Shown: positions 45,798 to 59,546, numbered from the stretch's first letter. The stretch is DNA of 64,000 nucleotides from Adenanthera pavonina (GCA_026686845.1 JAIVEN010000018.1:13859001-13923000); one strand, 5' to 3'. Program-made: numbers and translations. The notes: generated from the letters alone by a model not told the origin.

Positions 45798-45806
45798 TAT
45801 TTATAG
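45798..45806 (-). promoter_or_regulatory. TATA box of the RNase T2 gene
   Basis: CTATAAATA on the minus strand, about 80 bp upstream of the chosen ATG. Homology to the segment at 10068-10450 begins exactly at this motif and extends upstream to about 46190. Confidence 0.65.
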
Positions 45807-46190
45807 TGTTGCTTCCTATTTTTGGTTTCTTTTGAAAAGAACCATTCGAAAAAACTTGAGTTGAAGTTTCTTAAAGCCAGACTCAAATTTCAAACAAGAG
45901 AAGAAACTTGCTTGGGTTGCTTTCTCAGAAAAAGTCGTAAAGAACTTGTTAGATGCGACTTGTGTGTATATTATCAACACAAGTCCAAAACCTTTTTCGG
46001 CTTTATGAAGATGACTAAGTTCTACCCACCACAATCCTTTGATCAATTTTGACCCATTTGCAGAAACTCGATTTCTCTCGTTCTGATCGAATTGAATAAG
46101 TTCATATTTAGATTGGAAATTAGAATGGGTTCAAAAAGAACATATCCCCTTTTGTAGTTTTGAGTAGAGGGGAAATTAAGGTTACGTCTT
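45798..46190 (-). repeat. RNase upstream region shared with 10068-10450
   Basis: About 390 bp that recur near 10 kb with clear but imperfect similarity. Short open frames exist in both copies on the plus strand with a shared KELVRCD/RELARCD patch, but no known protein is matched, so a non-coding repeat or promoter segment is preferred. Confidence 0.65.
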
Positions 46191-49100
46191 GCCTCAAACT
46201 TGCCCTATATTTATATATTCATATACAAATATAAATTCATGAAATGATAACAAATAATAAAATTCAAATTTAAAATTAAGTGTTTTAAAATAAAATATTG
46301 AATTATAAATTATTTCGCAAAAATTTTTATTATAACATAAAAATTTTCATGTATTTTGGATGTGTATTGAGCTGGGATAGAATACTAGCAAGTTCATATA
46401 TAAGATAAAGAAATTATAAAATTATAAGACACGTATGAGATAATTAATTAAAATCAAAGATAATTTTAAAAGGAATAATTAATTAAAATCAAAGATAATT
46501 TTAAAAGGAATGTTGTAGGATCAAATCTCACCAATTGTAAGTTGTCATCTTGGGTGTGTATGTGGATGGGTGAATATGTATTTATAGTTGTCTTGAAAAA
46601 AAAAAAAAGAATGGTATGCTATAATACATGGACCAATTAAACAAGTAGTGAACATAAATAGGCAACATGAGCAAAAATATTGCTTATTTATAATATAGAC
46701 AACACTTCTCACCTATTGCAAAGAAAAAATGTTTGCCAGAATTAAAAAATGTTGTAATGAGTGCTTGTAAACATTGCGACTTCATATAACTTTATTAGAT
46801 ATATAAATATATGGATTAAATATATGAATATATAAAGTAGTATTTTTTATGATATATTGATAATATAACTTCTTAAAAATTTTACGTCCAAGTGTTTGCA
46901 AGAAATTAATTAAAAATAAATTATGTCTTTTGAAGTCGAATATTGTTGGAAGTCACTAGCACGCTTACTTTGACAAGTTTTCGTAACTAATTGTAACAGA
47001 TGAAATATCACACAGATATTAACCAGATAGCATTGATCTTTTTAACACCATTAGTAATATTGTTCACATCTTGTTGTGTCTTTTTCATATTTTCTAATAT
47101 GCCAATATATGCACACAACAGTACAGAGGATATATGAACTTGTGAAAAGATATATATATATATATGTAAAATTAAAAGTATTTCTTGTTATTAAATGAGT
47201 TGACCCCTTCAATCTCTCAACTCATTTTTAACAGAACCCATGGTGAGCAATCCACCATATATAAATAAATCCCAACTTGGCTGACTTTACACTTTGTTTG
47301 ATAAAATATAATGGAAAAGTACACAAAAATTTGAAAAGTAATTTGTTGGGTGATAAGCAATTAGCCTATTTATCAATTTCTCAATGTGATGCATGGGATT
47401 AGGCACTTGGCCTCTTGTCTCACCTAACCCAGCACACTCACATGCCTATAAAGTCTTCAGGGTCAAAATCATGATCAAGTTTTAAACAAATTCTTATGGA
47501 AAAGTTTGAATCTTTTAGATATATGCAATTCAAAGTCTCACCTAATAACTAATTAGCTGAAGTACATTTCACTTAAAATAACTAGTAGTTTCTTACCTAA
47601 CAAACAACTTTGATTGTCAAATGGTAAACTGCCTAATTAACTGGAAAAGAAATTGGATGGTCATATTAAAATGGTAGATGTCCATTTATTAATACAAGTT
47701 TGAAAAAGCGTACGACTGAGCGAATCATAAAACATTATATATCAAACAAAATTCAGAAGACTCAAAATGTTTACTAGTCTATGGATTAGACTTACGCACA
47801 GTCTATTATCCGACACCCCAGCTCATCGGATCAATTACTACACTGCCTTTCTTTTATATATATATATATAATTATTTACCTAGGCCAAATTCGAGTGTAT
47901 ATTGTTGAGCTCAAATGGGGATAGTTGTTCCAACATAATTTTTTTTATTTTTAAAACTCAAATTTAAGATTTTACTTAAAAGGTGATAGTTTCTTTCCAC
48001 TCAACACAATCACTTATTACTCTATTTTTTTGAAAAGCATATATGTTTCATTTCTCATGCTAGACCCAAAAACACGGCCCAAGTTAAAAATTATCCAGCT
48101 TCGCTGGGATTTTTGTTCTTTTTGGGATAAAAAGCTAGTATATATGCCCAAGCTTGGGGCCATGTTCATATCAGTTTTAACTTAATATTGAGCTACGCCT
48201 AAGTCCCACTTCCAACATTCTAATAATTCCAACATTCTAATAAACATATTTGGGTCATAGTTTTGACCCAACTCAATTTTGGGCCTAAGGGTAAGTCTAT
48301 AGTGGTCTTGGATGACAATGTTGTTTACCTTGGATAATGGTAGTCGGTAACATTAGGCTTTAATCTAGCATCATTAAAAAAATAAAAAAAATTTAACTTC
48401 AATAAATAACGAATATTTTTCCCTTCCTTGAAAACTTTCATTTTCTAGCAAACATACAAGAAATTTCTATCTTCAGAACTCTCTCTGAGAAGCAAAGAAC
48501 TATATATCTTCTCTGCAAATTAAATACCAAGGCAGACCAACGAGAATCTAGGCAACACCAACCAAAGAAAAAATTAAAATACGTACGCCATGGATCATTA
48601 ACAACAAACAACAGAAATAAGGGTAATACTCCTCTAGATCTTAAGCTAAACTTCATATATATCCTAGAAATTTCACAAGAGTACTCAATAGAAAACAAGA
48701 AAAAAATCCTCTTTCTATTTTTTTATTTTATTTTTTGAGCTGAAAGAAAGGAGGAAAAATTTAAGATAACCAAATGGTTGACAAATATATATAGAAGAGA
48801 TTGAGAAAATTAAAACATTCCTCAATTCTCTAAAAGAAATGAAATTAATATGAATAAAATTGAAATTTTTTTTTTAGAAGTTTAAGAATATAATAAGCAT
48901 TTCTTAATATATAAAAATATAAGACCGAGAGAGTATGTTATTTTCTTGATTGGACAAACAAGGATGTGAACTTACTTTCAAAAACTTAGGCAAGAAAATA
49001 CTAATTTTCAAAAACTAAAACAGTATTATTAATATCCCCTCACCTTACTTTTAAAGAACATAAAACTAACATAACGGACAGACATTGTGAGGACATAGAC

Positions 49101-49240
49101 TTTAGCTTACAAGGAATGACAAATTAATAATTGTCTTCTCTCTACCTCACTACTCTCATTCTCCTCTATTTCTCTACCTGTGTGTGTGTCTGTTATCGTA
49201 CATGGGAGGCAATATCAAATAGATGTGACTGATGATTGTG
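46191..49240. other. Intergenic AT-rich DNA
   Basis: No gene was seen. It contains a perfect two-copy 35-bp tandem repeat (46442-46511), TA microsatellites (about 47150-47165, 47855-47870) and MITE-like AT-rich text near 48840-48935 (ending GACCGAGAGAGTATG, a Stowaway-like terminus). The 86-residue open frame at 48438-48698 (minus) has no recognisable features. Confidence 0.5.
46442..46511. repeat. Perfect 35-bp tandem duplication
   Basis: The unit TAATTAATTAAAATCAAAGA...AAAAGGAA occurs twice back to back with no difference seen. Confidence 0.8.
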
Positions 49241-50593
49241 TTAAGATGAATTTGAAGGGGAAGTTGGAGGGGATTTGGTAGTCTTGCGAATATACTTTCT
49301 CGCCCAAACATGCTTTCCATTGATGCTGAACTTTACTTTGCCTCTGCCTTCCAAGACAACATCAATCAAATTCAAGGCATTCGAACGAACAACAAGTCGA
49401 GCATATAGAGGTTGCTCCAACAATTGAACTTCTTGCATATAAACTTCCTCAATCATATCTCCGTATCTTCTGTAAGAAAAAAATAAATAAATAGATAAAA
49501 ACTGAATAAATAGAGAATAGCCTGTGATAAAGAATGAGAATAATATATATAGAAGTCTAGTGCATAAAAAACAATTGCAGTGGAAAAAATTTTGAAACTA
49601 AACTTGACAATCAAAACATACACTTGTCATGATTGTTTGGTAAATCAGAGGATCGATCAGGATTAAGCAACAGTATATACTAAGTAACAGGTCGTTTCAT
49701 GCTAAAAAGTCGATTTCCTAATAAAAACATCACAACTATACACATACGTCAACTAATAGAACGGTAAGGTATGAAAGAAAGAACCTTGAGAAGTAGTCTC
49801 GGACCTCAGCCTCAGAAATAGGGTACCCTTTCGAGAATGTCAAAAAAATTGTCCTTTCATCTGGAGGCACACTCGTTCCCTCACCAGTATTCACCTCCAA
49901 CCTCCTTAACATCTCACTCATCACCTCACTTTGAGACTGATCATGACAACCAGAACGGCCATTAACACCCCAAGCAATTGTGTTATATTGAGGCACAACA
50001 TCAGTAGAATCATAATAAACATGTTGCCTCATCGGATTCATCAAACTATGTTTTCTCATAGCCTTTTCACTTTCTACTCTTTGAACTATGTCTGTGAAAG
50101 CTCTGATGCAGACGTCGTTGATTATCTTGGTAATGGCACGGATTATGCCGGCACGGTTTTCTAGCAAGTAATGGATAGTGACGCTTCTCTGAGTGAGACT
50201 TTGGGTCAAACGCATGTCGTTAATGTAGGTGGCGTCAAAAGGTATTTGATCAGTCTCGATGCAAATCAAGGCAAAGACGACCTCTTTTACAAGATCATTG
50301 AGTAAAGCATCAGAAACGTTGAGGAGCTTCGATACTAACCTGAAGTCCTTGCTCATCTTTTCGAGCAAAATGAGGTATGCCATGATCTGCATGCCCTCGT
50401 TGGGTTCGCGATCAAGAGACACCATGAGACGTGTGAAAAGGAGGCGGTCGATGTTGTGAAACTGGTTGAATTCGTTTTGGGAGACTACTGTTACGCTACC
50501 AGTGGGGTCAATGTTTGAGGAAGATGACGGAGAAGCCATGGCTGAAGAATAATCTTTAACTTTTGGAGGTGAAGGTGACGAAGAGAGGTGCAT
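49241..50593 (-). CDS. Plant protein with RRM-like C-terminal domain
   Basis: Two exons, 50593-49785 and 49469-49241, are joined across a 315-bp intron with a GT donor and a TTTCTTACAG acceptor. The codon at the junction gives SRRYGDM. The length is 345 residues from ATG 50593, or 327 from ATG 50539 (MASPSSSSN), which may be the real start. The N-terminus is Ser/Pro-rich. About residues 40-180 look helical (LLFTRLMVSLDREPN, MAYLILLEKMSKDF, YLLENRAGIIRAI). The C-terminus has an RRM-like pattern, with TIFLTFSKGYPISEAEVRDYF as the RNP2-like part and GKVKFSINGKHVWARKYIRK as the RNP1-like part. It matches, from memory, a plant-specific family annotated as RNA-binding RRM proteins; RNA binding is inferred. 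The frame is intact and non-repetitive. Confidence 0.8.
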
Positions 50594-51473
50594 GTTAGGG
50601 TTTGATATTTAAGAATACGAACAGGTGCCATTTGCAACCTTTGGAAGGTGACCATTCATGAGTGGAGCACGTTTCTATATTGATAAAAGCTTTCCATGTG
50701 TGCTACAATGTATTTGGATCTTCTACAATGAGCCTCCCTCCAGCTGAATTTGTAAGAGAGGATCAGTCCAACTCAATAGTAACAGTCCAACTTTTTAATT
50801 TTCTTCATTTGCTCTTAATTAAAAAATCAATGGGGCGCGAAGTTTGTAAATTGATTTATATCCGTGATGTATCATCTACTAACCAAAAATCATAAATTAA
50901 TTGAGACAATAATTTTTACAGCAACGAAAACTTTAAACTTAATACTCTATCTTTTATTTTAGGATACCATGAAGCCTTTGTGAATTTTTGTTATTCGTGA
51001 TATTGGAATTTTTTCAACAATTTTATAAGTTGAAAATATTTTTAGACTTATATATTGTAAATACTATTAGTCTGAATTGAATTTGACCAGGTAATCGATA
51101 TGATTTCTCATTTGAGAGAATGAGTTGTAAGATATCCTATTTTGTAATAAATTTATTATTTTAATCTCTAACTATAATACCCCATTTATTCTTATCCTTT
51201 ATTCAATGAACATAATTAATCAGGCTGTGTGCAGTCAATTCATTTTACACTAAATATAGAAGTGCATTTAACCCTTTATTAACTGTACCTTTTCTCATTG
51301 ATAGCCAAAAATCAAACTGTCCATTCAGGTGAATTAATATACGTCCATTCTATATACATGTACATGAACTAATTCAAAAATTACGACTAATAAATATACA
51401 TCGTAATCTTTATTCATAAAAGCATGTACGTAAAATTATTCGCTACATGAATAAAAAAGAGCTAGTAAAATTG
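50594..51473. other. Intergenic, 5' flank of the RRM-like gene
   Basis: Presumed promoter and upstream DNA; no specific element is recognised. Confidence 0.4.
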
Positions 51474-51742
51474 TACTTCCTCTGGTCCTATATATAAGAC
51501 TATTTTAATCAAATTACGCGAATTAAGAAAGGGAGTTAAAACTAATTAACTACCTCGATTTCTCCAAAAATTTCAACATTTTTCCAAAACTACCCTTATT
51601 TAATTTCTCTCTTTTTCTCTTTGAATACATTAAATAGGGGTATTTTTTTTGAAAATGCATAATAAATACCACATCGTATATTGTAAAGGATCTTATATTT
51701 AGGACCAAGATAAAAAGGTCCTATATATAGGACCGAGGGAGT
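51474..51742. mobile_element. Stowaway-like MITE
   Basis: The left end CTTCCTCTGGTCCTATATAT and the right end, whose complement reads ACTCCCTCGGTCCTATATAT, form the TIRs. A TA target site lies on the left. About 270 bp, no coding sequence. Confidence 0.75.
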
Positions 51743-51756
51743 GATAGTAAATTATA

Positions 51757-52062
51757 CTCCCTCGCTTTCCTTTTACAAGTCATATTCTAGAAGAATGAAA
51801 GTATATAAATATAAGTCACTTTGTAAGCATTAAATATCTATTTTCATGTTTGCCCCTCATTAAATAATTATGGTGGAGAGATAATTAAGATAGGTTATAA
51901 TTTAACGAGGATAATATTGGTTTTGGCAAAAAAAAAAGAGGATAATATTGGAAAGTTGTGGTAAATTTTACAAAATTTAAGAATTTTAATTACTGTCAAC
52001 CACTTTTTCTTGATATGTGTAAATTGGTTAAAAGTCACTTGTAATATTAGAAAGTATATAAT
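51757..52062. mobile_element. Stowaway-like MITE
   Basis: It opens TACTCCCTCGCTTTCC and AAGTCA..., and closes with the complementary AAAAGTCACTTGTAATATTAGAAAG. About 300 bp. Confidence 0.6.
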
Positions 52063-52769
52063 AATTACTCTTACAATTTGGAGGCTGGGCTATAGTCGTA
52101 ACTATGTGGACATTTGATCAGATTGCACAGATAACGAACAGTTTGTATGCATTGACAAAATTCTTAGTCATTTTCCCAAGATTTTGGGGGAAAGAGAAAT
52201 TTATGGTCAATAGTATATTGGAAATTGGAAGTGGAGGGTTTAAGAAATGGAGAATGAAGAGGTATGGACCGAAAACATTTTCTAGGGGTTTGGAAAAATG
52301 TTGAAAATTGTGGCAAATCCTTCGGAAATACTAGTAAAAGCTGGGAAGACGCGTGGATCAAGTAACATTAGATCATTTTGTAAATGATTTCATTTAACCT
52401 TTAATATTCTAAATGTTTTTGTACTATATATTCATTGGTTAGATTCTTTCTAATTTAGAAAATTATTTGGATGTGTTGGTGGCAAAAATGAAAAACAAAG
52501 TAATTATTTGGATGTGAGTTGCCTCAAGTACTACTCGTTAGGGTTTCACAAAAACAGTTGTGAACTGAGTAAGCTCACCATCGTTCCAAGCGGATGAAGT
52601 GAAACAATAGTGAAGCGATAAGCATGAAACTTTTCACCCACAACGTTTAACAACGTATGCATGTAATACCCGAACCCCTAAATGGTCCATTTAACTTTTA
52701 TCAGCTTATTATACTTAACCCCGAGGAAGTAATCATTATTATCAACTTTATGCTTCATCCGTTTTGAAA

Positions 52770-53042
52770 CAATTACTTCCTCTCTCTTATTCTAAATATG
52801 GGATATTTTGACTTGACCATAAATACAAGACTCTTTTCAAAAAATGAAAAATTATTTATTATACATTTTCAGAAATACTCCTATTTAATTCATTCATAAG
52901 AGAAAGGAAAGAGATTAAATAAGAATAGTTTTAGAAAAATGTCTTGATTTGGAAAAATCATTGCAATTAACTAATTTTAACTTTCATCCTTAATTCATGT
53001 GATTCAATTAAAAGGGTTTTATATTAAAATTTGGAGGGAGTG
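52770..53042. mobile_element. Stowaway-like MITE
   Basis: It starts TACTTCCTCTCTCTTATTCT and ends TTATATTAAAATTTGGAGGG. The interior has the usual AAATACTCCTATTTAATTC and GATTAAATAAGAATAG arms. Confidence 0.65.
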
Positions 53043-53426
53043 CCACTTTAAAGTTGTGTATATAGATTAAGAAAGCTAGTACATAATTTAATGATTAGCA
53101 AAATATGAGTATGCTTATTTATGAACATCTAAACCACTCACTAATAATGTTATTATTAAGGGTAAATTTGTTAAAAGATAATTAATGTTTTAAAAATTGA
53201 AAAGTGACAATTGTTTTGAAATAAGAAAAAAAGACTCAAATTATTAATTATTTTGAAATGGAGGAAGCATTTATTTATAAAGGTGAAAATAAGTCAAATG
53301 CCTATCAAGTTACCTTACCACCTGACTTGGTTAGCAAAAAGATTAGACTCATGCATACAGTCACACCTATTTAAGTAAATAGGTCAGGTGAATAGGCCCA
53401 TTGTTAGGCTAGCCTATTTAAATTAT

Positions 53427-54310
53427 ATACTCCATCTAGTTCTTAATATAAAATATTTTTAATTAAATTATATAGATTAAGAATATGAACTCTCCTATAC
53501 AAAGATTTCTCTGCATTTAACTACTTTAATTTTTTAAAACATCACAATATTTTTCCAAAACTATCCTTATTAAATTTCTTTCTCTTCCTCTCATGAATTG
53601 ATTATTGTGACATTGTTTTGGTAATATATACTTTATCCAATTTTAAATATAAGATATTTTTAATTACCTCACGCATCTTAAGAAAATGAGTTGAATTGTT
53701 AAATTTGTCAAGAAATTTAAATATTTTTACCATTTACCCATATTAATTACATTATCTCTTATATTTTTCATAATATTTATCTCTCATCTATTAATTATAG
53801 ACCAAGGACATAAATGAAAAAAATAATTAATACACTAGATAACCCCATGAGATCTCTTATATTTTAAACCAAATATTACATCTAGAAAATGTCCTATATT
53901 TAATACCAGAAGGAGTAATAAATACACTATATTCTGAAAATAATTATATATTTAGGATCAAGTTAAAATGTTTTATATTTAAAACTAGAGGGAGTATAAT
54001 ATACTTCCTCCAATTCAAAATATAAATAAATTACTTTTAACAAATTTACACATCCTAAGAAAAAGAGTTAGATAATTAAATTTGGCAAAAAAAATTCAAA
54101 TATTCTTCACCATTTGCTCTTATTAATTACATTATCTATCACATTTTCTATAACCTTTTATCTCTTACCTTTTAATTGTAGACCAAGGGCATAAATAGAA
54201 CAAAATGTAATATATATATATATATATTACATTATATGCTATAATTTATATAGATAATATAATATATATATATAATTATTTTATATCAACCTAAAAAAAG
54301 TCTTATATAG
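53427..54310. mobile_element. Cluster of three Stowaway-like MITEs with TA microsatellite
   Basis: Starts at about 53427 (TACTCCATCTAGTTCTTAAT), 53628 (TACTTTATCCAATTTTAAAT) and 54001 (TACTTCCTCCAATTCAAAAT). One clear right end is at 53980-53998 (AAAACTAGAGGGAGTATA). The first seems truncated by the second. A (TA)n tract lies at about 54210-54275 inside the third. Confidence 0.6.
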
Positions 54311-54792
54311 ATTGAAAGGCCAAACTCAGCATTTAAGCCTGCAATATAAGCCTCGCTTGTTTAGTCAAAGCTTAGTTTGACCTATTTTCAACCTACTTAT
54401 TTGTTATTGCATTTAACTTTGATCAATCTAATTATATTACATGATTTTCATTCATCATTAACATGTGATGTGATTACCTGAAAATCACCTTAAAGAGAAA
54501 TTGAGTATTAATTATATGAAACGATTAAGGACTTACAAGCATCGTATACTCAAAGCCAATATTTCAACCTGCTTACAACTTTTTGACCAATAACATGTTC
54601 TTCTACTTGAAATAACTATCATCATCAGCATCCATTCTTAATCTTGAAATTACAACTCATGCACATACATATAGTCATTGGTTCATATTTGAAAACAAAA
54701 TTCATGCCAAACAATGACAAAAATATTCACCAAATGCTGTTTCAATTTACTGTAGCATTTAAGTTTATAAAGCCCAAATATTCTTTGTTTTT

Positions 54793-56913
54793 TGTACCAA
54801 TCTACACTCCCAAACCCCAAATAATCACCCAAAACATAAAAAATCAAAGAGAAGAGTCAGAAAAATATTGGGGCCGTGGCTAGCTATAGTAATGCCATGG
54901 CCTCAGAAAAACAGAATGGCTTGGTGCCACGACCAAGCTTCTAGCACTATGACGCCACTTACTGATACCATATCAACAAGTTGCTGAATCTTTGAGCCAA
55001 CTTCCTATATGCACAACTTCATGATTTGACCTTCAATTGATTTAATTCCAACTCCTACAAATTAATCTCGTCTCAATTTAACTATAGACACCCAACACCG
55101 TTTTCTCCATTTTTTGGCCAAAACATACAACTTACCTCTTCCAATTGTCATCCAAAGCAATTTGGCACCTAAGAACCATTCACACAAATCCTATTTGATT
55201 TAACCAGCTTGTACAAAGAGATTTCACCCCAGAGAAACCACTCATCCAGGATTTGGCCCATTTTCTCAATTTCACATAATAGACTATATGCCCAAAATAT
55301 CCATACACAGCCCAAAACTCCCTTTGGGCTTACACATATAGTTATTTTGGCTCACAAACACACATTCCAACAATAATGACCCATACTAGGGTCTAAACCA
55401 TTATCATACGTACACACCAAGATATGCATACATCCATACCACATCATCATCAATCTTATCACACATAATTCATCATCATCAACATTCTACAATCAGTAAT
55501 ACCACAGTATCATTGTTATCATATTGATTACAAACATTCTATCCTACTTGGCACAACTAATAACATAGACCATACACAATTATCGTTGACTTGAACATTC
55601 TTAGCGTTGGAGAGACTATGACTCCTTTGTCTTCTCCGAGCTAGTGCCAGAGTCTTCATCTGAAATATTAGTCATGGAAGGAGGTATGAACAAAGTCTCA
55701 ATAACCAGGAATGCAACCACAAGCAACCTATATCGATAATTCACATGTATATGAACATGGTGCAATGCAATGGAAAATGACATGGTATGCATGTTCTCCC
55801 TTGTACACAGCTAGAACTATAGGCTAGTGTCATAACAGGACATTTCCAATAGGTGATTCCCTTCCAACAATTGGTAAAGACTGATTCTGGGATATCAAGC
55901 TCACCTTACACTAATACAACCCAGCCAAATATTACACTAGTACTTGGATTATGGCTTTCCTTCCCCTGGACCACCGCGAATTAATGGTAATTTAAGGAAG
56001 GTGCAATCCACTGCCGCTTAGCTCTCCGAAAAATGGGAGAGGATTTAACAGCAGGGATCGCTTCCTTATTTCACCATTTCATATATCATCATATCATATC
56101 ATATCTCATCATCACCACCCAATCCACCATTTCTTACAATGTTCATGTGGCAATGATATTCATGCCATGTCAACACGTGTATGTTGCTATAAAATAATCA
56201 TCATATTTATTAATGTCATGCTAGTATGCTATGGACTCACATGTAATATCATATTCATCAACATCACATATTAATGCCAGGGAATCCAATCTATACTTCA
56301 TCTAGCCATATGCATGTCATGATATATAGAAAAATCATACATACACACATAACAATATCGTGGTATGAATGGGGACATGCATATATATATATATATGTGT
56401 GTGTGTGTATATAAATAGATTCACAAATAACATACCAACACAAACACCCAGTTACCTTAAGTTGCCGACACCACACTCACAATTCTTACAAGCTTTTAGA
56501 TTGCCAACCATAACTTGAACTCCTCTGATCAATCAAATAACCACTACAATATCATAACATCATCAATTAACATAAAGTATAACTATCCTAAATCTATAAT
56601 TCAACCAATTATGCTTCGTAACACTAAACAATACCTCTTTAATCCCATTACATCCATTTTAATTGGTATATTTCTACCAGAACCGAAAATCCAAACATAT
56701 ATCCAAATTTTACTTCAAAAACTGAAGAGAAAATAGAGGAGGAAGATCAAGAATCACTTACCAACCAAGATTGAAACTCCTAGAGGCCAAAAATCACTTC
56801 CCAAGGTTAGATTTCTTAAAGCCCTAACATAGCTCTTCTTCTTCCCCTTCAATTCTCTCTGACTTATCCGACTAAAATGCTTTTGATTTATAAAGATCTA
56901 GTGTTTGGTGTCA
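54793..56913 (-). repeat. Gypsy-type LTR, minus orientation, no attached body
   Basis: It aligns, reversed, with the LTR at 58173-59546 and more distantly with 31290-33690. Landmarks are CACTCCCAAACCCCAAATAATC at the left edge, TTGGGGCCGTGGC, ACCACTCATCCAGGATTTGG and CCCTTCCAACAATTGG. The left edge TGTACC lacks an adjacent primer-binding site, so it is a solo LTR or the 3' LTR of a lost element. The right boundary is approximate. Confidence 0.65.
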
Positions 56914-56929
56914 TAGGGGGTGATAAGTT

Positions 56930-58172
56930 CACCACTGCATGAGAACCTTTTATCCAAAAAAATTAACCAAATTGAGCCATGTAACATATTCCATTAATGA
57001 AAACATATATAATTTATTTCATCATAAAGCTCATCATATCCTTTAACTAGAGGAATCTCATTTGGCTCATTTTCTTTATCATGTCATGTAATAACATATC
57101 TAAATAATTGCATGCCATAACTTGATAGTAGAAAAGTCATACATACCTTTCTTATTCTCAATCTCATTTCTTAATTCAACCATCATTTAGTATGTCTTTC
57201 TATACAACATATAACATCATACTTGAAATTTTATACATGCTAATTTAACTTTACATGACATGCACAATGAACAAACATCATTTACAATCATAGACAATAG
57301 CTTGTTCTCATCCACTTCTCCTTTCCTTTGCTTTCATTCATTACTTTGCATTGTACCTAGCATGTTTAGTACATGGGAGAATAAGATTGGCCATTTCAGT
57401 AGCAAACTTGCACATGCTTAAATATCATTATATTTAATTAAAACATTCATAGTATTGCACAATTTATTAAAAATATATGAAAATACCATGTTGGCTATAA
57501 AAGTTTCGGTAGCATAACGGCTAAAAATAGGATATCCCGAGTAAAGCCCTCATTACATAAAAAGCTAATCAATTCAATAAACAATCAAAGCAACAACATG
57601 GTAACATAATTATTTCATAAAATATGGATCAAACCTAATTATACAAAATCTAAAAAAGGGCAAGAATACTACGTTGGATCTTTACTCATTTCTCTTTAAA
57701 CTTGAATCCCCTTGCATGAATCCTTTCCCAATCACTTCCTTACATCTTTCCAAGCCTGAAAATAATCATATAACCATGCTAAGCCATCTAATTCTTCATG
57801 GCTCTCATAAAGTTCATTCTTGAACCTTAAAAACTCATATAGTTTATCTTTGAGTTTTTATTGAATCCAACACCTATTCTTTACTAATTTTGACATAAGG
57901 AATCCATTTTTAACATCAAAACAATGAAAATCCAACTCCTTTTCTCTCTATACATTGACCAAAAATCAAGGGTTCAAGTGGGAAAATGGGATTTTTCAAA
58001 ACTTGCTTCCACACACACGTAAACCTACTTTTCTTGCATTTTGTCATACTTTCTCTTAAGTTTCATGCAAGAAAAATATTTTATCCCTCACCCTTATGTC
58101 TTGGACGAAATTTACAATAAGAGGGGAGGAAGAGAACTTAAGGCAACAACATCAAACTACTTGAAAACTTGA
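56930..58172 (-). repeat. LTR-like repeat, family A copy 4 (reversed fragment)
   Basis: The reverse complement matches 29400-30400 and 3700-4400: AAAAATGGATTCCTTATGTC, TTTCATTGTTTTGATGTTAA, CAAATCTC-like and ATGGTATTTT text. It separates the two oppositely oriented gypsy LTRs. Confidence 0.5.
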
Positions 58173-59546
58173 GAAATGGTAGATCGGGTGATGATGATGA
58201 GATATGATGTGATGATATAAGATATGGTGAAATAAGGAAAGGATCCCTGTCACTAAATCCTCTCCTATGGCCTAGAGAACTAGACAGCAGTGGACTGCAC
58301 CTTCCCTAAATCACCACCAATTCACGGTGATCTAGGGGAAAAAGAGCCATGGTCTAAGCATTAGTGTAATCTTTGGCCATGTTGCATTAATGTGATGTGA
58401 GCTTGATAATGTCTTGGAATCAGTCTTCACTGGTTGTTAGAAGGGAATCAACTATTAGAAATGTCCTGTTATGATGCTAGCCTGTGGTTCTAGCTATGTG
58501 TGAGGGAGAACATGCATACCAAGTCATTTTGCATCGCATTGCACCATGTTCATATACGTGTGAATTATCAATATAGGTTGCTTGTGTTTGCATTCCCAAT
58601 TACTGAAACTTTGTCTCACACCCTTTCCGTGACTAACATTTCAGGTGAAGACTTTAGCACTAGCCTGGAGAAGACAAAGGAGTCATAGTCTCTCTGACTC
58701 CGGGAATATTCAAGTTATTGATAATTGTGTATGGTCTATGTTATTAGTTGTGCCAAGTAGGATCGAATGTTTATAATCAATATGAGAACAATGATACTAT
58801 GGTTTTGTTGATTGTAGAACATTGATAATGATGAATGATGTGTGATAAGATTGATGATGATGTGGTATGGATGTATGCATATCTTGGTGTGTATGTATGA
58901 TGATGGTTTAGACCCTGGTATAGGTTATTATTGTTGGAATGTATGTTTGTTAGCTAGAATTAGAATGGCTATATGTCTGAGCCCAAAAAGGGTTTTGGGC
59001 TGTATATGGATGTTTTGGGCGTAAAGCCCATAATGTGGAATTGGGGTTTAAGGGGACCAAATCTCAGAGAAGTGATTTCTCTGAGGTGAAACCTCTTTGG
59101 ACAAATTAGTTGAGTTAAATAAGACTTGTATGAATGGTCCTCAGGTGCCAAATTCCTTTGGATGGCAATTGGAAGAGGTAAGTTGTGTGTCTTGGCCAAA
59201 AAGTGGCTAAAATGGTGTTGTGTGTCCAAAATCCCCATACAGAGAAGGATTGAAGTAAAATTGGTGTCTATAGTTAGATTGGGACGAGATTGAATTGTAG
59301 AAGTTGGAATTGGTTCAATCAGAGATCGACGCACAATGTTGTCGCATCGGAAGTTGGCTTAGGGAATCAACAACTTGCTTATATGGTATCAGCAAATAGC
59401 GCTGCGGCACATGGCCCCAACCAATAATTTCTCTGAGACTGTGGCGTTACTATAGCTGGTTGTGGCCCCAATACTATTTCAACTCTTTTATGTGGTTTTT
59501 TATGCTTTGGGTGATTATTTAGGGTTTGTGAGTATAGGTTGTTACA
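58173..59546 (+). repeat. Gypsy 5' LTR, plus orientation, 5' truncated
   Basis: It ends GGTTGTTACA at 59546, followed by a decayed primer-binding site. Its first ~1 kb is missing; homology to the other LTRs starts at about 58173 (AGAAATGG). Confidence 0.75.
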
